This document shows, in pieces, positions 37,262 through 50,200 of a DNA stretch of 64,000 nucleotides (position 1 is the first letter of the stretch; each line of letters opens with the position of its first letter). Source of the DNA: Sordaria brevicollis. Taxonomy: Eukaryota; Ascomycota; Sordariomycetes; Sordariales; Sordariaceae. The stretch is from NCBI GenBank assembly GCA_033439795.1, contig JAUTDP010000001.1:3038001-3102000 (forward strand), in the 5' to 3' direction. The notes beneath the pieces are model-generated. The model was not told the DNA's origin, did not search any database, and saw only the letters and a list, made by a program, of their open reading frames with translations. The position numbers and the translations under genes are program-made.

Positions 37262-38866
37262 ACCAGCGCAACGCCCATTACAATATTTATAATATATATT
37301 ACTAAATCTATATTACTTATTTACGTAAAGCTATTCAAAGACCGCAAAACAATCGATTATCTATCTACTATAGCGGTTGGTACGGTTCCTACCAATTCAA
37401 TTAAAGGCCTTATTATTATTATCACACTAATTATTATATTAATTATTATATTAACTATTATATTAATTACTTAAAATATACGTACCCACCTTAATTTTAA
37501 TACCCGTACTTATACCTAACGTACTTAACGTACTTATATTATTAATTACCCTAATTATAATACTTATTATAAAATTACTAGCTCTAGGGCGCTAATAATA
37601 GAGGTAGTCTTATAACCTATTATTTCCTTTACTCTTAATTAGAGGGAGGCGGACCGTTATATTACTAAGGTAATTGCCTAATAATCGCTAGCACCCTATA
37701 TTTATACCCAAATTACTAAAAATAAAGAAAAGGGGAGGGTATTTAAACTCTCTATAAAGGAGTTAAAGCCTCGTAAAGGGAGGGTATAAAAGAGGCTAAT
37801 ACCCGCGGCGCTAGCAGTACTTATTATAATATTTACTATAGCGTTAGTAGTAGTCCTATAGTAATTAATATTATTAACGGCGGCGTTATAATATTTAATA
37901 CTAATATAATTAACGTTTTAATTAATTAAGAGGCATTATAACCAACCTCTAATATTATACGTAATACCGCCTAATTTTCTAAGGGGAAATTATCCCAAAA
38001 ATTACTACCCTTTTTTATTTATATAGGCTCTTAAATCGCTACCCTACCTCCTCCCCTACCTCTACCTCTATTATAACTACGATTACAACTACTACGTATT
38101 TAAATAATTAGCGCTTTACCCTTTATATTACAAAATATTACTTTAGTAGGACTAATACCGTCCTTATTATAAGAAAATATATAGGCGTTATTATAACGGT
38201 CGCGGTTAAATTCGTTAATAAATGCGTTAACGATAAAGCGGGTATAATAATTACTTTTAAATATTTATAATTCGTATACGTCCGGGTTTATAAAATCGTA
38301 CCTTAAAAGATTACGTATATAAATAATAAGGTCTAGGTTAGGGATTATTATTTTATATCGGCGATTAAGTAAAGGAATAAAATTTTTAATAATATATATT
38401 CGCCTTTTAATTTCTATTATCGAGCTAAAGCCTCTATTTGTAACCAACCATTAATAAATATTAATATCCTTTATAATAAAGGCGTATAGGGGATTTATTT
38501 ATAATAATTTTATAATAAAGTATTTATATAGTAAACCGTATTACTTCGTAAATTCCCCTTTATAAGCGGCATTTACGTTTTATATTAAATTATTAAACTA
38601 ATTGTTATAAACGTAGCAATATTAATACTATAAGAATTTAAGGGTATATAGTATAACCTATAAAGAAAAAAAAGGAGGTAAATAAATTAAACCTCTAGAG
38701 TATATAAATAGATTTATCTATATAATAATAATAAAGAGTATAAAACGTACTTTTAATAATAGGTCGTTAAATATACCAACCTTCTTATACTTGGGTATAA
38801 TAAATTAATATATAGTTATATATTTCCTATTATATTCCCTCCTCTAAAATCGATAAAAGCCTTTTA
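37262..38866. repeat. RIP-mutated element relic next to the gene island
   Basis: AT-rich, CpA/TpG-poor DNA between the island and the LTR of chromovirus copy 2. Its middle has a readable minus-strand frame (next entry). The left part has many short TTATATTAATTA repeats around 37,410-37,480. I could not find terminal repeats or name the element. Confidence 0.6.
38090..38447 (-). pseudogene. Transposon-like coding relic, unknown family
   Basis: A minus-strand frame of 60 codons (VTNRGFSSIIEIKRRIY ... FINPDVYEL) ends at a TAA and then continues in the same frame, for example YNNAYIFSYNKDGISPTKV, to about 38,090. The stops sit where CAA would be expected, so this looks like one protein broken by RIP. 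Composition is coding-like, not low complexity. I do not recognise the family; a DNA-transposon protein is a guess. Confidence 0.45.
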
Positions 38867-39163
38867 TATCACGGCGCTGGCGGACAGGGTCCCTGTTTAG
38901 CGGACCGGTTGTCGCTCGGGCGGTCACCTAACAAAGGTTGACCGCACCAGCGCACGTAACTACGTACCGCCTTCGTAGGTCGCCCGCGCCCAAATATAAA
39001 ACCCTAGCGCGGGGCGCACCCTTTACTCGTTTCTTCTTTTCTTCTTCATTTTATAATTCTATAATAGACTTAAATTTAACGTATTAAACTTATTTCTCGT
39101 AATTATATCGCTCGTAATAATTATAAAATTATTCTTAATATACTAAAGAAGTATCTAAATATC
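38867..39163 (+). mobile_element. Chromovirus copy 2, 5' LTR and first internal bases
   Basis: The LTR (about 38,867-39,119) starts TATCACGGCG and aligns with the LTRs of copy 1 over its full length, with a small 2-3 base length difference near 38,930. About 44 internal bases follow, identical in layout to copy 1, and then stop at 39,163 where the 17.7-kb insertion begins. The element resumes at 56,868. Confidence 0.9.
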
Positions 39164-39199
39164 TAGTCTCATTCTCTCAAACCTCCGTGCGCTGCGGCT

Positions 39200-39276
39200 G
39201 GAACTTTGCGGGTCCAAATAGGGATATATACCCCCCCACCAATCAAATATCACACCATTTTTAGACCCGCAGGTTC
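39200..39276. repeat. Left subterminal stem-loop of the 17.7-kb element
   Basis: GGAACTTTGCGGGTCCAAA at 39,200-39,218 is the near inverted complement of the AGACCCGCAGGTTCC segment ending at 39,276. It could fold or could be two binding sites in opposite orientation for a transposase or recombinase. Confidence 0.65.
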
Positions 39277-39279
39277 CAA
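39241..39279 (+). repeat. 39-bp subterminal repeat, left copy
   Basis: Matches 56,731-56,769 in the same orientation with three differences, all C-to-T type. The core is AGACCCGCAGGTTC. Confidence 0.8.
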
Positions 39280-40439
39280 ACTACGCAACTTACTGCGGTC
39301 TAAGCATAACCTAAATAAAAAGGTCCAATTTATAAAAATACTTCCCCAAAATCTCTAATATATTTAATATATATAATCGATAATTATTATAATATTTTTA
39401 CCAATCTTATCTTCTCCGTTATTACTTCCTAATATTTTTAATATATTTATATTTTATTAATTAATTTAAATCGACGAATTAATTTTAATTCTTTCTTCCC
39501 CTATCCGAACGTTATAAATTTAAAACCTATACGTTATATCATTATATATAATATAAACCGAATCCAATGAATAATAAACCGACAAATTATAAACCGAATA
39601 TAATATATTATTTAATAAAAATTTTATATTAGAATTAGGATCCGAAAAATCTATTTTTATTTAAAATTCCTTCGATAAAATTTATATTCAAATTTAATTA
39701 TATCGTTTAAATTTATAATAATATTTCGTTTTTCTATTTATATACTAAAGTAATTTGAATTTATACCAATTCGATAAATATTTTAATTTATTTATCTTCG
39801 CCCTTCGATATCCGTTTATATAATAAATATTTGCCAATTACGGAATTTATTTATATTTAAAATAAAATAATTCTAATACTTTTAAACCCCTTTCTTTTAA
39901 AGATTTTACTTTATTTTATATAATATACTAATTTTACGTACAATTTAAAACGTACTTTAAAACTTCCTTCTATTCCGAATTTAAAGTATTCCTATATTAA
40001 TTAAACTTTTAATAATTTTCTACTAAATTATTTAATAATATTAATAATATATTTTATAATTATATTATTAAAAGTATTTTAAATATTATTTAAATTCGGT
40101 CTCTACTCTATAATATTTATAAAATTATAGCCCAATATATATTAAATTTAATTTCCCTACTTATAATACTATATATATAACAATACGTATTATAAAAATT
40201 ATACTAATAGAAATTTAATCCTTAAAAATAATAGGACGTTTATAATAGAAATATTATCATAGCGTTTATTATTATAAATTCGTTCGCGCTTTAAAAAAGT
40301 ACTTTTATTCTATAATTATTTAATATTTATTTTAAAAATAGTTTTATATAAATTCGTATATATAATATATTAGCTCGCTTTAATATAGTATCGTTATATA
40401 AAATTATATTCGGTATAATTAATCGATTTATAGAGATTT

Positions 40440-40735
40440 CTATAATATATATTTATTTACCTTTTTAATACCTATTTTTATATTAATATTATTAAGGCCA
40501 ATTTTAAATTTATTAACCGTAATCTTAATATAATTATTATTTACAATAATTTCAATTTTATAAACCGTATTAATAGGTTTAATATTAAGTAATAAAACGT
40601 TATATAGAATTTTATTATATATTTCCTTATTGGTAATTTTAACGTTTATAATTTATTTACTCCGGTTTAATAGCGCTTATATATTAAATTCGAAATTAAA
40701 TAATTCTTTAACTATTTTAATATTATTCTATTATT
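40440..40735 (-). pseudogene. Coding relic inside the 17.7-kb element, unknown
   Basis: A minus-strand frame reads for about 90 codons with few stops (NFEFNI, then NVKITNKEIYNKILYNVLLL and INTVYKIEIIVNNNYIKI). It is rich in Ile/Asn/Lys because of RIP. No domain recognised. Confidence 0.3.
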
Positions 40736-41531
40736 TTTTTACAAAACGGTATATTATATTATTAAAAGGCGGTTAATTTTTATATTCCGCGGCCGGGGGT
40801 AATATCCCGAATTAAATATCCTAACTTTCCTAATTATTAAATAAATTAAAATTAACGTAAATTATATATTATAAATACCTATAATTATAAAGAATAAAAG
40901 TAAAATTACCGGTATTTATTAATTATATAATAAATTATTCTTCGATATCTTCGGGTTCGACGAAAACGATTTTGGGGACCGATTTATTTTAATATATAGC
41001 GATTAAAAAATAATATCCTTTATTTACTATATTATTTTTAATTAATTCGAGGTTAATTACGCTTACGACCGTAAATAGTAAATCTTTACCGTCCTTACGT
41101 TCTTTTATATTTTTATAAATTATATTAATATAATTTTCTATATTTTTTAGCCTTTAATAATTTGGGATATTAATAGCCTCGGGAGAAGCGTTCGGGTAAA
41201 GAAGGAAAAGATTAAATTTTATAATAGTCGATATTTATTAGAAGATTTATTTATTTTAAGAATTTTAACCTTCCTTATTATAAAATTAATTTAATATAAT
41301 TATTTACCCGAATTTAATTATATAAAATCTTTAGTACATTAGATATTATATTATATAAAAGGGGATTATATTAAAGAGTAATTATATTTTATTTATAACG
41401 ATATCTTTTTTTTAATTACGTAGTCCGGATATAAAACGTTATTAGAGAAGATAAATATAAATTATTATAATATATATTAATATTTATAAGTTATTTATAT
41501 TTTTATAATATTTAATAAAGCTATATTTATA

Positions 41532-42140
41532 AGAAATTATAATATATTTCGCGAAATTATAAGCCTACTTCCTATTTTATTCTATAATAGTAAATTTAAT
41601 AATTATAGGCCCGAAATACTTTATTTAATATAATTACTTCGCCCCGAAGTTACGGACGAGCCGTTCGCGGATATTATCCTACACTCTAATATAATATATT
41701 ACTCTATAGCCGGTAGCGAATAGAAGCCTATTAATTAAACGTTAGAGTATATTAATACTTTATATATTGAAAATATTAAATTTAATAAAAATTCTATATA
41801 TAATATTCGTACTATATTTATACGACTCTGTATAATTAATTTATATATTATATTAATTCAAAAAGGATTAGAAAATAATATACGAATATATAAAGCTAAT
41901 AAATATACGAACTTATTTATAAATAGAAATATTATTAATTATATTTATATTATATATTAAAATAAATAGGCGTATCGAAAATATATTACGTTTAAGCCGC
42001 TTAGCGACGTTGGATTTAATATACTAAATATTTTGTAAAATAGCCTAATAATACTATTAAAATTAAAATTTAACGCCTTTAATATAAAGGAAATCCGACT
42101 TCTACGAATAAATAAATAAACGATTATTTATAACCCTAAT
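41532..42140 (+). pseudogene. Coding relic inside the 17.7-kb element, transposon-like
   Basis: A plus-strand frame stays readable for about 200 codons if RIP-type stops are ignored: REIISLLPILFYNSKFNNY, then LLRPEVTDEPFADII, YYSIAGSEQ-like text, KQAYRKYITFKPLSDVGFN and IKEIRLLRINKQ. Such a long non-repetitive frame is unlikely by chance. The general pattern reminded me of large fungal proteins of the DUF6589 type that are found in repeats, but this is memory only. No catalytic motif identified. Confidence 0.4.
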
Positions 42141-42444
42141 TAATTAACCGTATAAATAGAAACGGATTCGGGAAATATAATTATCGAAAATAATAAAAGC
42201 GATCGTATATAATTTAATAATACTATTCTTTCGGACGACGATTTTAATAATATTTAAATATTTATAGAATAGGATTTAAATATAATTTAACGTATTTTTA
42301 ATATAGGGTAATTCTGTATTAATTTCGTATTTATATTTTACCCTTTTAAAATTATATAATATAGTAATTCGTACAAATTAATTGAAAATTTATATATAAT
42401 TCTTTAATAATAAATAAAGGATTAATAAAATAAAAGGGTTATAG

Positions 42445-42633
42445 TTTTAAAATTAATAAGGGGATATATAAATTAAGCGCAATTTAAAATTAATAGGGGG
42501 GATATATATCAGGAGAATACGAACTTAGGAAAATTTAAAATTAATAGGAGGGAAGGAGGGGGGTTATTATATATCCCCCCCTATTAATTTTAAATCGTAT
42601 TTAATTCGTATATCCCCCTTATTAATTTTAATT
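42445..42633. repeat. Cluster of the short G-run motif, with one hairpin
   Basis: Plus-strand copies of AAAATTAATA(A)GGGG at about 42,445, 42,481 and 42,531 and inverted copies at about 42,575 and 42,613. The third and fourth form an inverted repeat with a loop of about 20 bases. Confidence 0.8.
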
Positions 42634-43024
42634 CTTTTAAAATAGGAGCGAGGATAAAATTTTATCTAAGCGGAAAATAAAAATAATAGAATTATATATT
42701 TAATAATCGTTTATAAATGAATTAAATCCGCTATTATTTATTTCCTAAAGCGTTATAATATTATTATCCGCCCGCTAATTATTGGAAATTATAATATTCT
42801 AATTACGAAACGTTAAACCTATTTAAATTTTAATAATCTTTAGGATAAACGTAAATACAATTATATATAACTTTATAAATCCTATTAAAGAGACGATATA
42901 TAGCGTAATATAAATATTTAATTTATTTTTATAAATCCTTTATAATTTATAATTCCGTAGCCAATCCCGCCTTTTATTTATATACCTTTATAATATTTAT
43001 TTAAAAAACCGTTTCGAATATATT

Positions 43025-43400
43025 TATATTAAAGCCGGGAAGGAATTTATAAACGTTACTACCTATATTAAATTATTAATAATAAATTTATTTATTCGGC
43101 TTCGTACTTATTATATAATTGAGGGTTAATACGTTTTTAAAAATAATAGGGGTAAAGGGTTATTTATAGAACCGGACGTAAATATATTGCGCGGTAATAA
43201 ATTTAATAACTTTAATATTAACCTTTAAGGGGAAAGTAAAAATTATTTAAATTATAATTTATATAAAAGTAATATAGGGTTAGCGGCGTAAAGAATTAGG
43301 GGCGTAATTATTAAAATAAATTAAACGATATTAAATATATATTATTTACCCTTTAATTTTAAAAATATATTCGTTATATAAAGATTAAAGTAATTAGAAA
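43025..43400 (+). pseudogene. Coding relic inside the 17.7-kb element, unknown
   Basis: A plus-strand frame of about 125 codons broken only by RIP-type stops: YIKAGKEFINVTTYIKLL, LFIRLRTYYIIEG, GKGLFIEPDVNILRGNKFN, LAA-R-IRGVIIKIN. Varied composition suggests a real ancestral protein. Same strand as the 41.5-kb relic, so it could be another part of one gene. Not recognised. Confidence 0.4.
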
Positions 43401-45481
43401 TCTTCGTTTTTAATATACGTTATTATTATAACGTATAGAAGTTGTAAGAGGGGAAGAAAATATAGGTAATTATCGAAGAATTTAAATAAAGGAAAGATAT
43501 AATATATATTATATCCATATAAAGGTTACGCGCTATTAACGTAAAATTTAGAATAAATCCCCTATATTTTATTAACGTATAAATTAAATAATATCGAAAT
43601 AATATAATAAATATAAAAAATATATTCTCAATTTTTTTAATTATTACCCTATATTATATTTAAAAGGTTAAATATCTTTTTACCCTTTTTTAAAATCTCC
43701 GCCCCCGGTTTAATATATTAATTAAAGATTATTTTAATTTCCGCCCGTATAATAAGAATTCCTACGTTTAATTTAACTTCGAAAACGTACGCTATATTAT
43801 AAAGCGCCTCTATATAATATATAAGGGCACTTTTATTAATCTTTTAATATAATACTTCGAAATATATATTAATAAAATAAATAAATACTTTCATAATATT
43901 AATTTTAATTTTTATATATTTAAATTAGCGCTCCAATTTATTTTAATTATTAATTAGTACGTTACGTTACGTATTCTTTAAATAGTAAATCTTTTAATTA
44001 ATATTATTCAATATAATTAAAATTTATATTTCGCGAACGGATTCCGATAATATATCCTTATAATATATAAATATTATATTATAAAGATTAATATACGTAT
44101 AGTATTTTATTTATAAAGGAGGATTTACCTTTTTCGTCGTTTAATATAAATTGGGGTAAAAAAGTAAATAAAAAGCGAAATATATTTATTACCTTCATAT
44201 TATTTCCCTTTCCTTTATACTAGTCCGGCGGATATTATAATTCCTATAAAATTAAATTATTAGAAGTAGAAACAGGGATACGCTTTTCCTAATTGAAGGG
44301 GGGGTTCGAAATATCCATTTAGAATATAACCGCTTTTCGCCTTATATTATAACCTCTTTAAGCGGTAATTTCTCGAATAGCTTCGTAGCGGGGTACTTTA
44401 AATAATAATTAAATTAAATTATTAATTCCCTTTATTTTACTTTTTCGTTATTTATATAATTAATTTTAACTTTAAATTATATTACCTATTTAATAAACGA
44501 AGGTTAGGTAATAAAAGCTTCATATAGTAAAAACCTAAATATACGTAATATAATATTCGGCGTATAATTAATTACGTATTTTATTTAATTTTCTTATAAA
44601 AGAATTTAAATAGCGGAGCGTAGTTTAATCGATATTAATTATATAAATAATATATTAACGGAGAGGAGGTTAAACGCTTTAATTTCAAAATAGGTCTATA
44701 ATTATAAACAATAATTTTACGGCTATTTTAATATTAAAAATAGAATTATTAAAACGGTAAATTAATAGAATTAATTAAAGTTATATATTTTTAATATCCA
44801 AAAGTCGAAAGGACTTAAAATTAAATAATATAAAACCTCTTTATTAAAGCCGGGTTTTACCCGTAGGAAGCGAATTTTATAAACGATTTATATATATTTA
44901 ATAGGAATCCGAACGTTAAAGACCTTAAAGGGTAAATCCCCTTTTATATTATAATAGAAAAAAAATAATTTAAATTATCGAAAGGTAAGAGTAAATCTTT
45001 CTATTTTTAAAGCGTTAATATAATTATTAAGACGAATTAAATATTATTTATTTTATTAATTTAATTATTTCCTTTTTTAAAGCGTTTTTCGCTAATAATT
45101 AGTACGTTATAATTCGGAGGAGGATATAAATTTCGAATCCTAACGCTACCCGCGGGCAATTCGTTATTATATATTATTTTTATTTTCCTCTTCTTAAATA
45201 ATCGTTAAATAATAAAGTACGCTTTTAATTTATTATCCCGACCGTTAAATTTAATATCCTTATAAATTAAATTCCGACCCTTATTAAATTTAATATCCTT
45301 ATAGGATTAATAATTATTAGAATTATTCGGTTATTAAAAATATAAATTAGACGAATTTATTAAATATAAATAATAAAATATTTATATATTAAGGATAATA
45401 GTATCCGTATTACTATCTTTAGAAATATCTTCTATAATAATATATTTATTATTCCGTTCTATAAACCTATTTATAATACGA

Positions 45482-45880
45482 ACGATAAATGAAAAGCTTA
45501 AAGGTCGTTCGTAATACGCTAAAAATATTAAAATATTTATAATATAATTAGCGAAAAGTTAAATAAAGTATTTTAATAATTAAATAGTAATATAAAATAA
45601 TAAATTAATATCCGTAAATTGTATTTAAAAGCGTGAATAATAGAAGGTAGAAAATAAAATTTACCTACAAAACGAATAATAAATTAAAAATTTAAGGGCC
45701 GTTCGTAATACGTTATAAAGATTAAAAATATTTATTAATATAATATATAAAAAATTAAATAAAATATTTTAATAATTAAATATAAAAAAATATAATAATA
45801 ATTAATAATTATAAATCGTATTTAGAAGTATAAAAAATAATAATAAGTAAAGAATATAGGGAATAAATTAGAATTAAGAA
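45482..45880. repeat. Tandem duplication, period about 194 bp
   Basis: Two diverged copies aligned at CGTTCGTAATACG (45,506 and 45,700), each followed by a similar AT-rich block with TATTTTAATAATTAAATA. Inside the 17.7-kb element. Confidence 0.65.
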
Positions 45881-46760
45881 GGAGAGAGGTCCTAAGAAAT
45901 AAAATCGGAGGCGAAGCGACTTCGTTTTATTTCCTAAATTTTCTATTAAATTATATAATTTACGAACTTTACTATATACTTTAATATTATTAATTATTCT
46001 TTTAAAATATATTTTCTATATTAATTTAATAATAAATTATATATTAGGGACTTTCTTTATTAAAATAATAATATCTACGTAAGACGCTATATAGGGCGCT
46101 AAGAATAGATATTAAATAAAAGTTCTACGTAAATGCGTAAATATATTAAATTGGAATATATCCGATATTTAATTATTAATCCGTAATACCGGCGCTAAAT
46201 TTATTAAATAGAGCTCGTTTACTTTACTACCTTTTTTATTCTATAACCGGCTATTAATCGAAGTATTATATATCCTTAATAATAAACCCGTAAAATAATT
46301 TACCCTAATCGTATATATATAGTTTCTAATCTAATATTTACCCTATACCGATTAGCGTTTCGAATAGAGGTTTAACCGTATATCGCTATAGGTATAATTA
46401 TTAAATAAACGAATTAATTAGGTTTTCGCATTTAGTAAAATAGGGTAAACCGATTTTATATCGGTTATATTATTTTATTAATATCTATTTTAAAAGTTAA
46501 ATATAAGTAGAAATTTATTAATATAATTCGCTATAATAATAATTATTAACTTTTATTTTTATATTTACTTCATATTATAAATTCGTTTAATTATTTTACT
46601 ATTGTATTTTAGTATTATTATATACCGAATACAATTATAATTATTATAAATTTATATAGAATTATTAACGTTAAATAGGAAATTATATTTATAATTAGTT
46701 ATTAAAATCTCTAAATCCTAAATATTTAATACCTCTACGGCCTTTAATAATGCCCGGCCC

Positions 46761-47277
46761 TTATTTAACCTAATCCTATTATATTCTATTAAATTATAAA
46801 GGTTAATTATAAAACGAATATTTCGAATAAGGAAAAAAACTACTTAGAATTTATAGGGGGGGCTTATTTAACCTAATCCTATTATATTTTATTAAATTAT
46901 AAAAATTAATTATAAAACGAATATTTCGAATAAGGAAAAAAATTATTTAGAATTTATAAGGGGGGGTTTATTTAATTTAATCCTATTATATTCTATTAAA
47001 TTATAAAAATTAACTATAAAACGAATATTGTAAATAAAGAAAAAAAACTATTTAAAATTTATAGGGGGGATTTATTTAATTTAATCTTATTATATTTTAT
47101 TAAATTATAAAAGTTAATTATAAAACGAATATCGCGAATAAGGAAAAAAAATTACCTAGAACTTATAGGGGGACTTATTTAATTTAATCTTATTATTTTT
47201 TATTAAATTATATAAATTCATTATAAAAAAAATATTTCGAATAAAATAAAATAAATTACTTAGAATTTATAAGGGCC
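46761..47277. repeat. Minisatellite, five copies of 103-104 bp
   Basis: Five head-to-tail units start TTATTTAA at 46,761, 46,864, 46,968, 47,072 and 47,175. Each contains TAATC(C/T)TATTAT, AAAACGAATAT and a terminal run of 5-7 G. Differences between units are mostly C/T and G/A, as expected if RIP acted after amplification. Confidence 0.85.
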
Positions 47278-50200
47278 CCTTATTAATTTTAATTAAATTT
47301 AGCCCGGTAAATTATAATATTCTTATAAACGTACTTCGCCGAAGCCTCGGATATTTAAATTATTTCTTTATTATTATATATATCGCTATTAAGGAATTTA
47401 TAAATTGCTTATATATTTACCGCTTTATTAAATTATTAGACGAATAAATATTTATCTTTATTAAATAGCGCGCATTTATTTAAGTAATAAATATCGTAAC
47501 CCTTTTTAATATTGTATTTACGAATATTAATTTCGGGAGGGTAAACGAAATTAAAGAAAATAATACCCTCTTTAATTTTAAAGGAATTTCCGGGAAAATT
47601 CTTTTTAAATATAGTAAAAGGGCGCGTAGTTTACGAATTATATAATTGGTTATAATTCGAATAAATTTTCATAATTTAGGATTATTTTTATTAAATCCGG
47701 CGATATTATTGTCGCTTTTATTATTTTTATTATTTTTCTTCTTACGACGCTTCGACGGAAAATTTTTACCGTTATTAAATTCTATTTTATTAATATTATA
47801 CTTCTAGAAACCGTAAGGAGTTTATATAAGCCGGCTATACTTTAAAATCCGCGTATAAAGATTTACTATATATAATATAACGTTTTCGGTCGTTAAAGAA
47901 GGCTAACGTAACTTTTCGGTAAATTTCTTTTACTTTTAAATCTAATATTTTTATTCTTATTAGGCCGATTTAATTAAATATAATATTATTTATATTAAAT
48001 ACCGCCTTTTTTCGTCGCTATTTAATATAGAGATAAAGTTCGTAACTTCTTTAAATTAATTAAGGGTAATAGGATTCGTATAATTAAAATACCGGTTAAT
48101 ATATATTAATTTAATAATAAGTAAATATTTTATAATAATAAGTTAAAAATATTAAATATTATTAAAAGCCTCCTTAAAATTATTATATAGATATTTAACG
48201 AACGTTTCGATAATAATAGAGTAAATAATATTAATATATTAAATATATTACGTTATAAAGTTTATAATCCTTTAAAGTAATTCGGTTATTTAAATATAAT
48301 GATTAAAATTATAAGTGAAGATTATTTTCGTAATTTCGTACGTAATAATAGATTTAAAATAAAAAGATATAACCTTTTTCGATAAGGTTAAAATAGGTTA
48401 TAGAAAATAGATTTATTATTAAAACGTTAATATAAAGTAAATATAAAATTAATAAAGGGGGTATATATTAACTTTACGAATTATTTAATTTTTTTACTAA
48501 TTTAATAAAGTTTTATTCATTTATAGGAAGTATTAATTAATTACTTTTTTTTAACCGATTTAATAAAGACGCCCTATAAATTGCAAAATAGTAGAAATAT
48601 TCTAAATATAATATAGGCCGATGTTAATAAAATAATAAAAATAAATATTTAAATTTATAATATTAACGTTAAAATTTAATAATAGGACGTTTATTTACAA
48701 ATAGGCGTCGTTTTAATCATTAATAATAATTCTATACTTTAAAGTATTTTATTTAAATATAATAACTTTTATTATAAAGTTAATTTTATATAAAATTTAT
48801 AAAAGGATTCTATATATAATTAATACGTGCCGAATATATTCGAAATTAATAAAGGGGTTAAATACAACCCCTTTATTAATTTTAAATAGAGGAAAAGTAA
48901 TTTAAATCTATATTTAAAGATAATTAATTATAATAAATATTCGCTCTCCTTTTAAATTTTAATCCTATACTTTTTATAAGATTTAATATTAAAGTAACGA
49001 TTAGGACGCGGCTTAATATATTATTTTAAATTTATTATTTAAAAGAATAATATCGGCGTTATTAATTAGAAATATATATATATATACTAACCCTCTATTA
49101 ATATTAAGCTTTAAAAGTTTATTTACTTTATTAATGCTTAAATTCGCTATCTTTAATATTTTCGATTTTTTAATAAAATGTAATTTTCTATTCAATTTTC
49201 CGTTAAAAATTTATAATTTCTCCGTATTTATTTTACTTAGGAAATTATCGGCTTATAATATATCCTAATAATAAATATCCTACGAAAGGAAATATAAATT
49301 ACGTATAAAATTAAGTCCTACGCCTTTAAGTATTCGCCTTATATTTAGGGAAGCGATAGCGGTTTTTAAATCGATATATTTAATTTCTTTAAATATTTTA
49401 ATTAAATAATAATTTATTACGTTACTTATTTATTAATAAAACCGCGTATTATATTTTAAATAAATATAATATATTCGTATAAGCGGGATTATAATAAATA
49501 AGTAGGTAATTTGATTATTAAGAAGGGTAAAGGGCGTTTATATATTTTTATATAAAAAGAAAATATAAGATTAATTAACGATATAATCGGTCTTTAAATT
49601 CGAAATAGCGCTTTTATTTATAAGCTGCCGCTAATATTATAAATATAATACTTATTAATCGAATTTTAAATTTTAATAAATTATTAAGAATTATATAATT
49701 ATTTTATTATTTATATTTTTTATAAAAAGGTAATTAAAATTATCCTTTTAATAAGCGCCTTCGATATTAAAATCCTTTTCGTCGAAGGATTCGGACCGAA
49801 ATAGGAAATTTATATTATTTTATAATATAAATATAAACGTTTTTAAATTTAGGACGGAATTAAATAAAAGTATAACCGAATAAAAGATAATATAGACTTT
49901 CGGAATTTTATAAATAGAATATTAAATACCGTTATCTATATATTAGATAATTTAAATTTCGTCGATAATAACGCGCGTAAATTTAATATTATTATAATAA
50001 ATTATAACGACTTTATAAATTTTATTTATTTTCTACCCTTTTTTAAAAGTTTAGGGTATTTAATTTTTAAATATATAAATAATTAATATATAAGAATTAA
50101 GGGTATAAAGTAATTAAAATTAATAAGGGGAGGTTTATAAGCGTAATTACTCCTCTATATTATAGTCCGTATTAAAACCCGAAGAGTCGGAATTATTATT

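Noticed and set aside
46761..47277. CRISPR-like array
   Set aside because: The units are contiguous 104-bp tandem repeats without spacers, in a eukaryotic nuclear region.
49013..49195. 60-codon minus-strand open frame
   Set aside because: Ile/Asn/Lys-rich text typical of random frames in AT-rich DNA; no domain.
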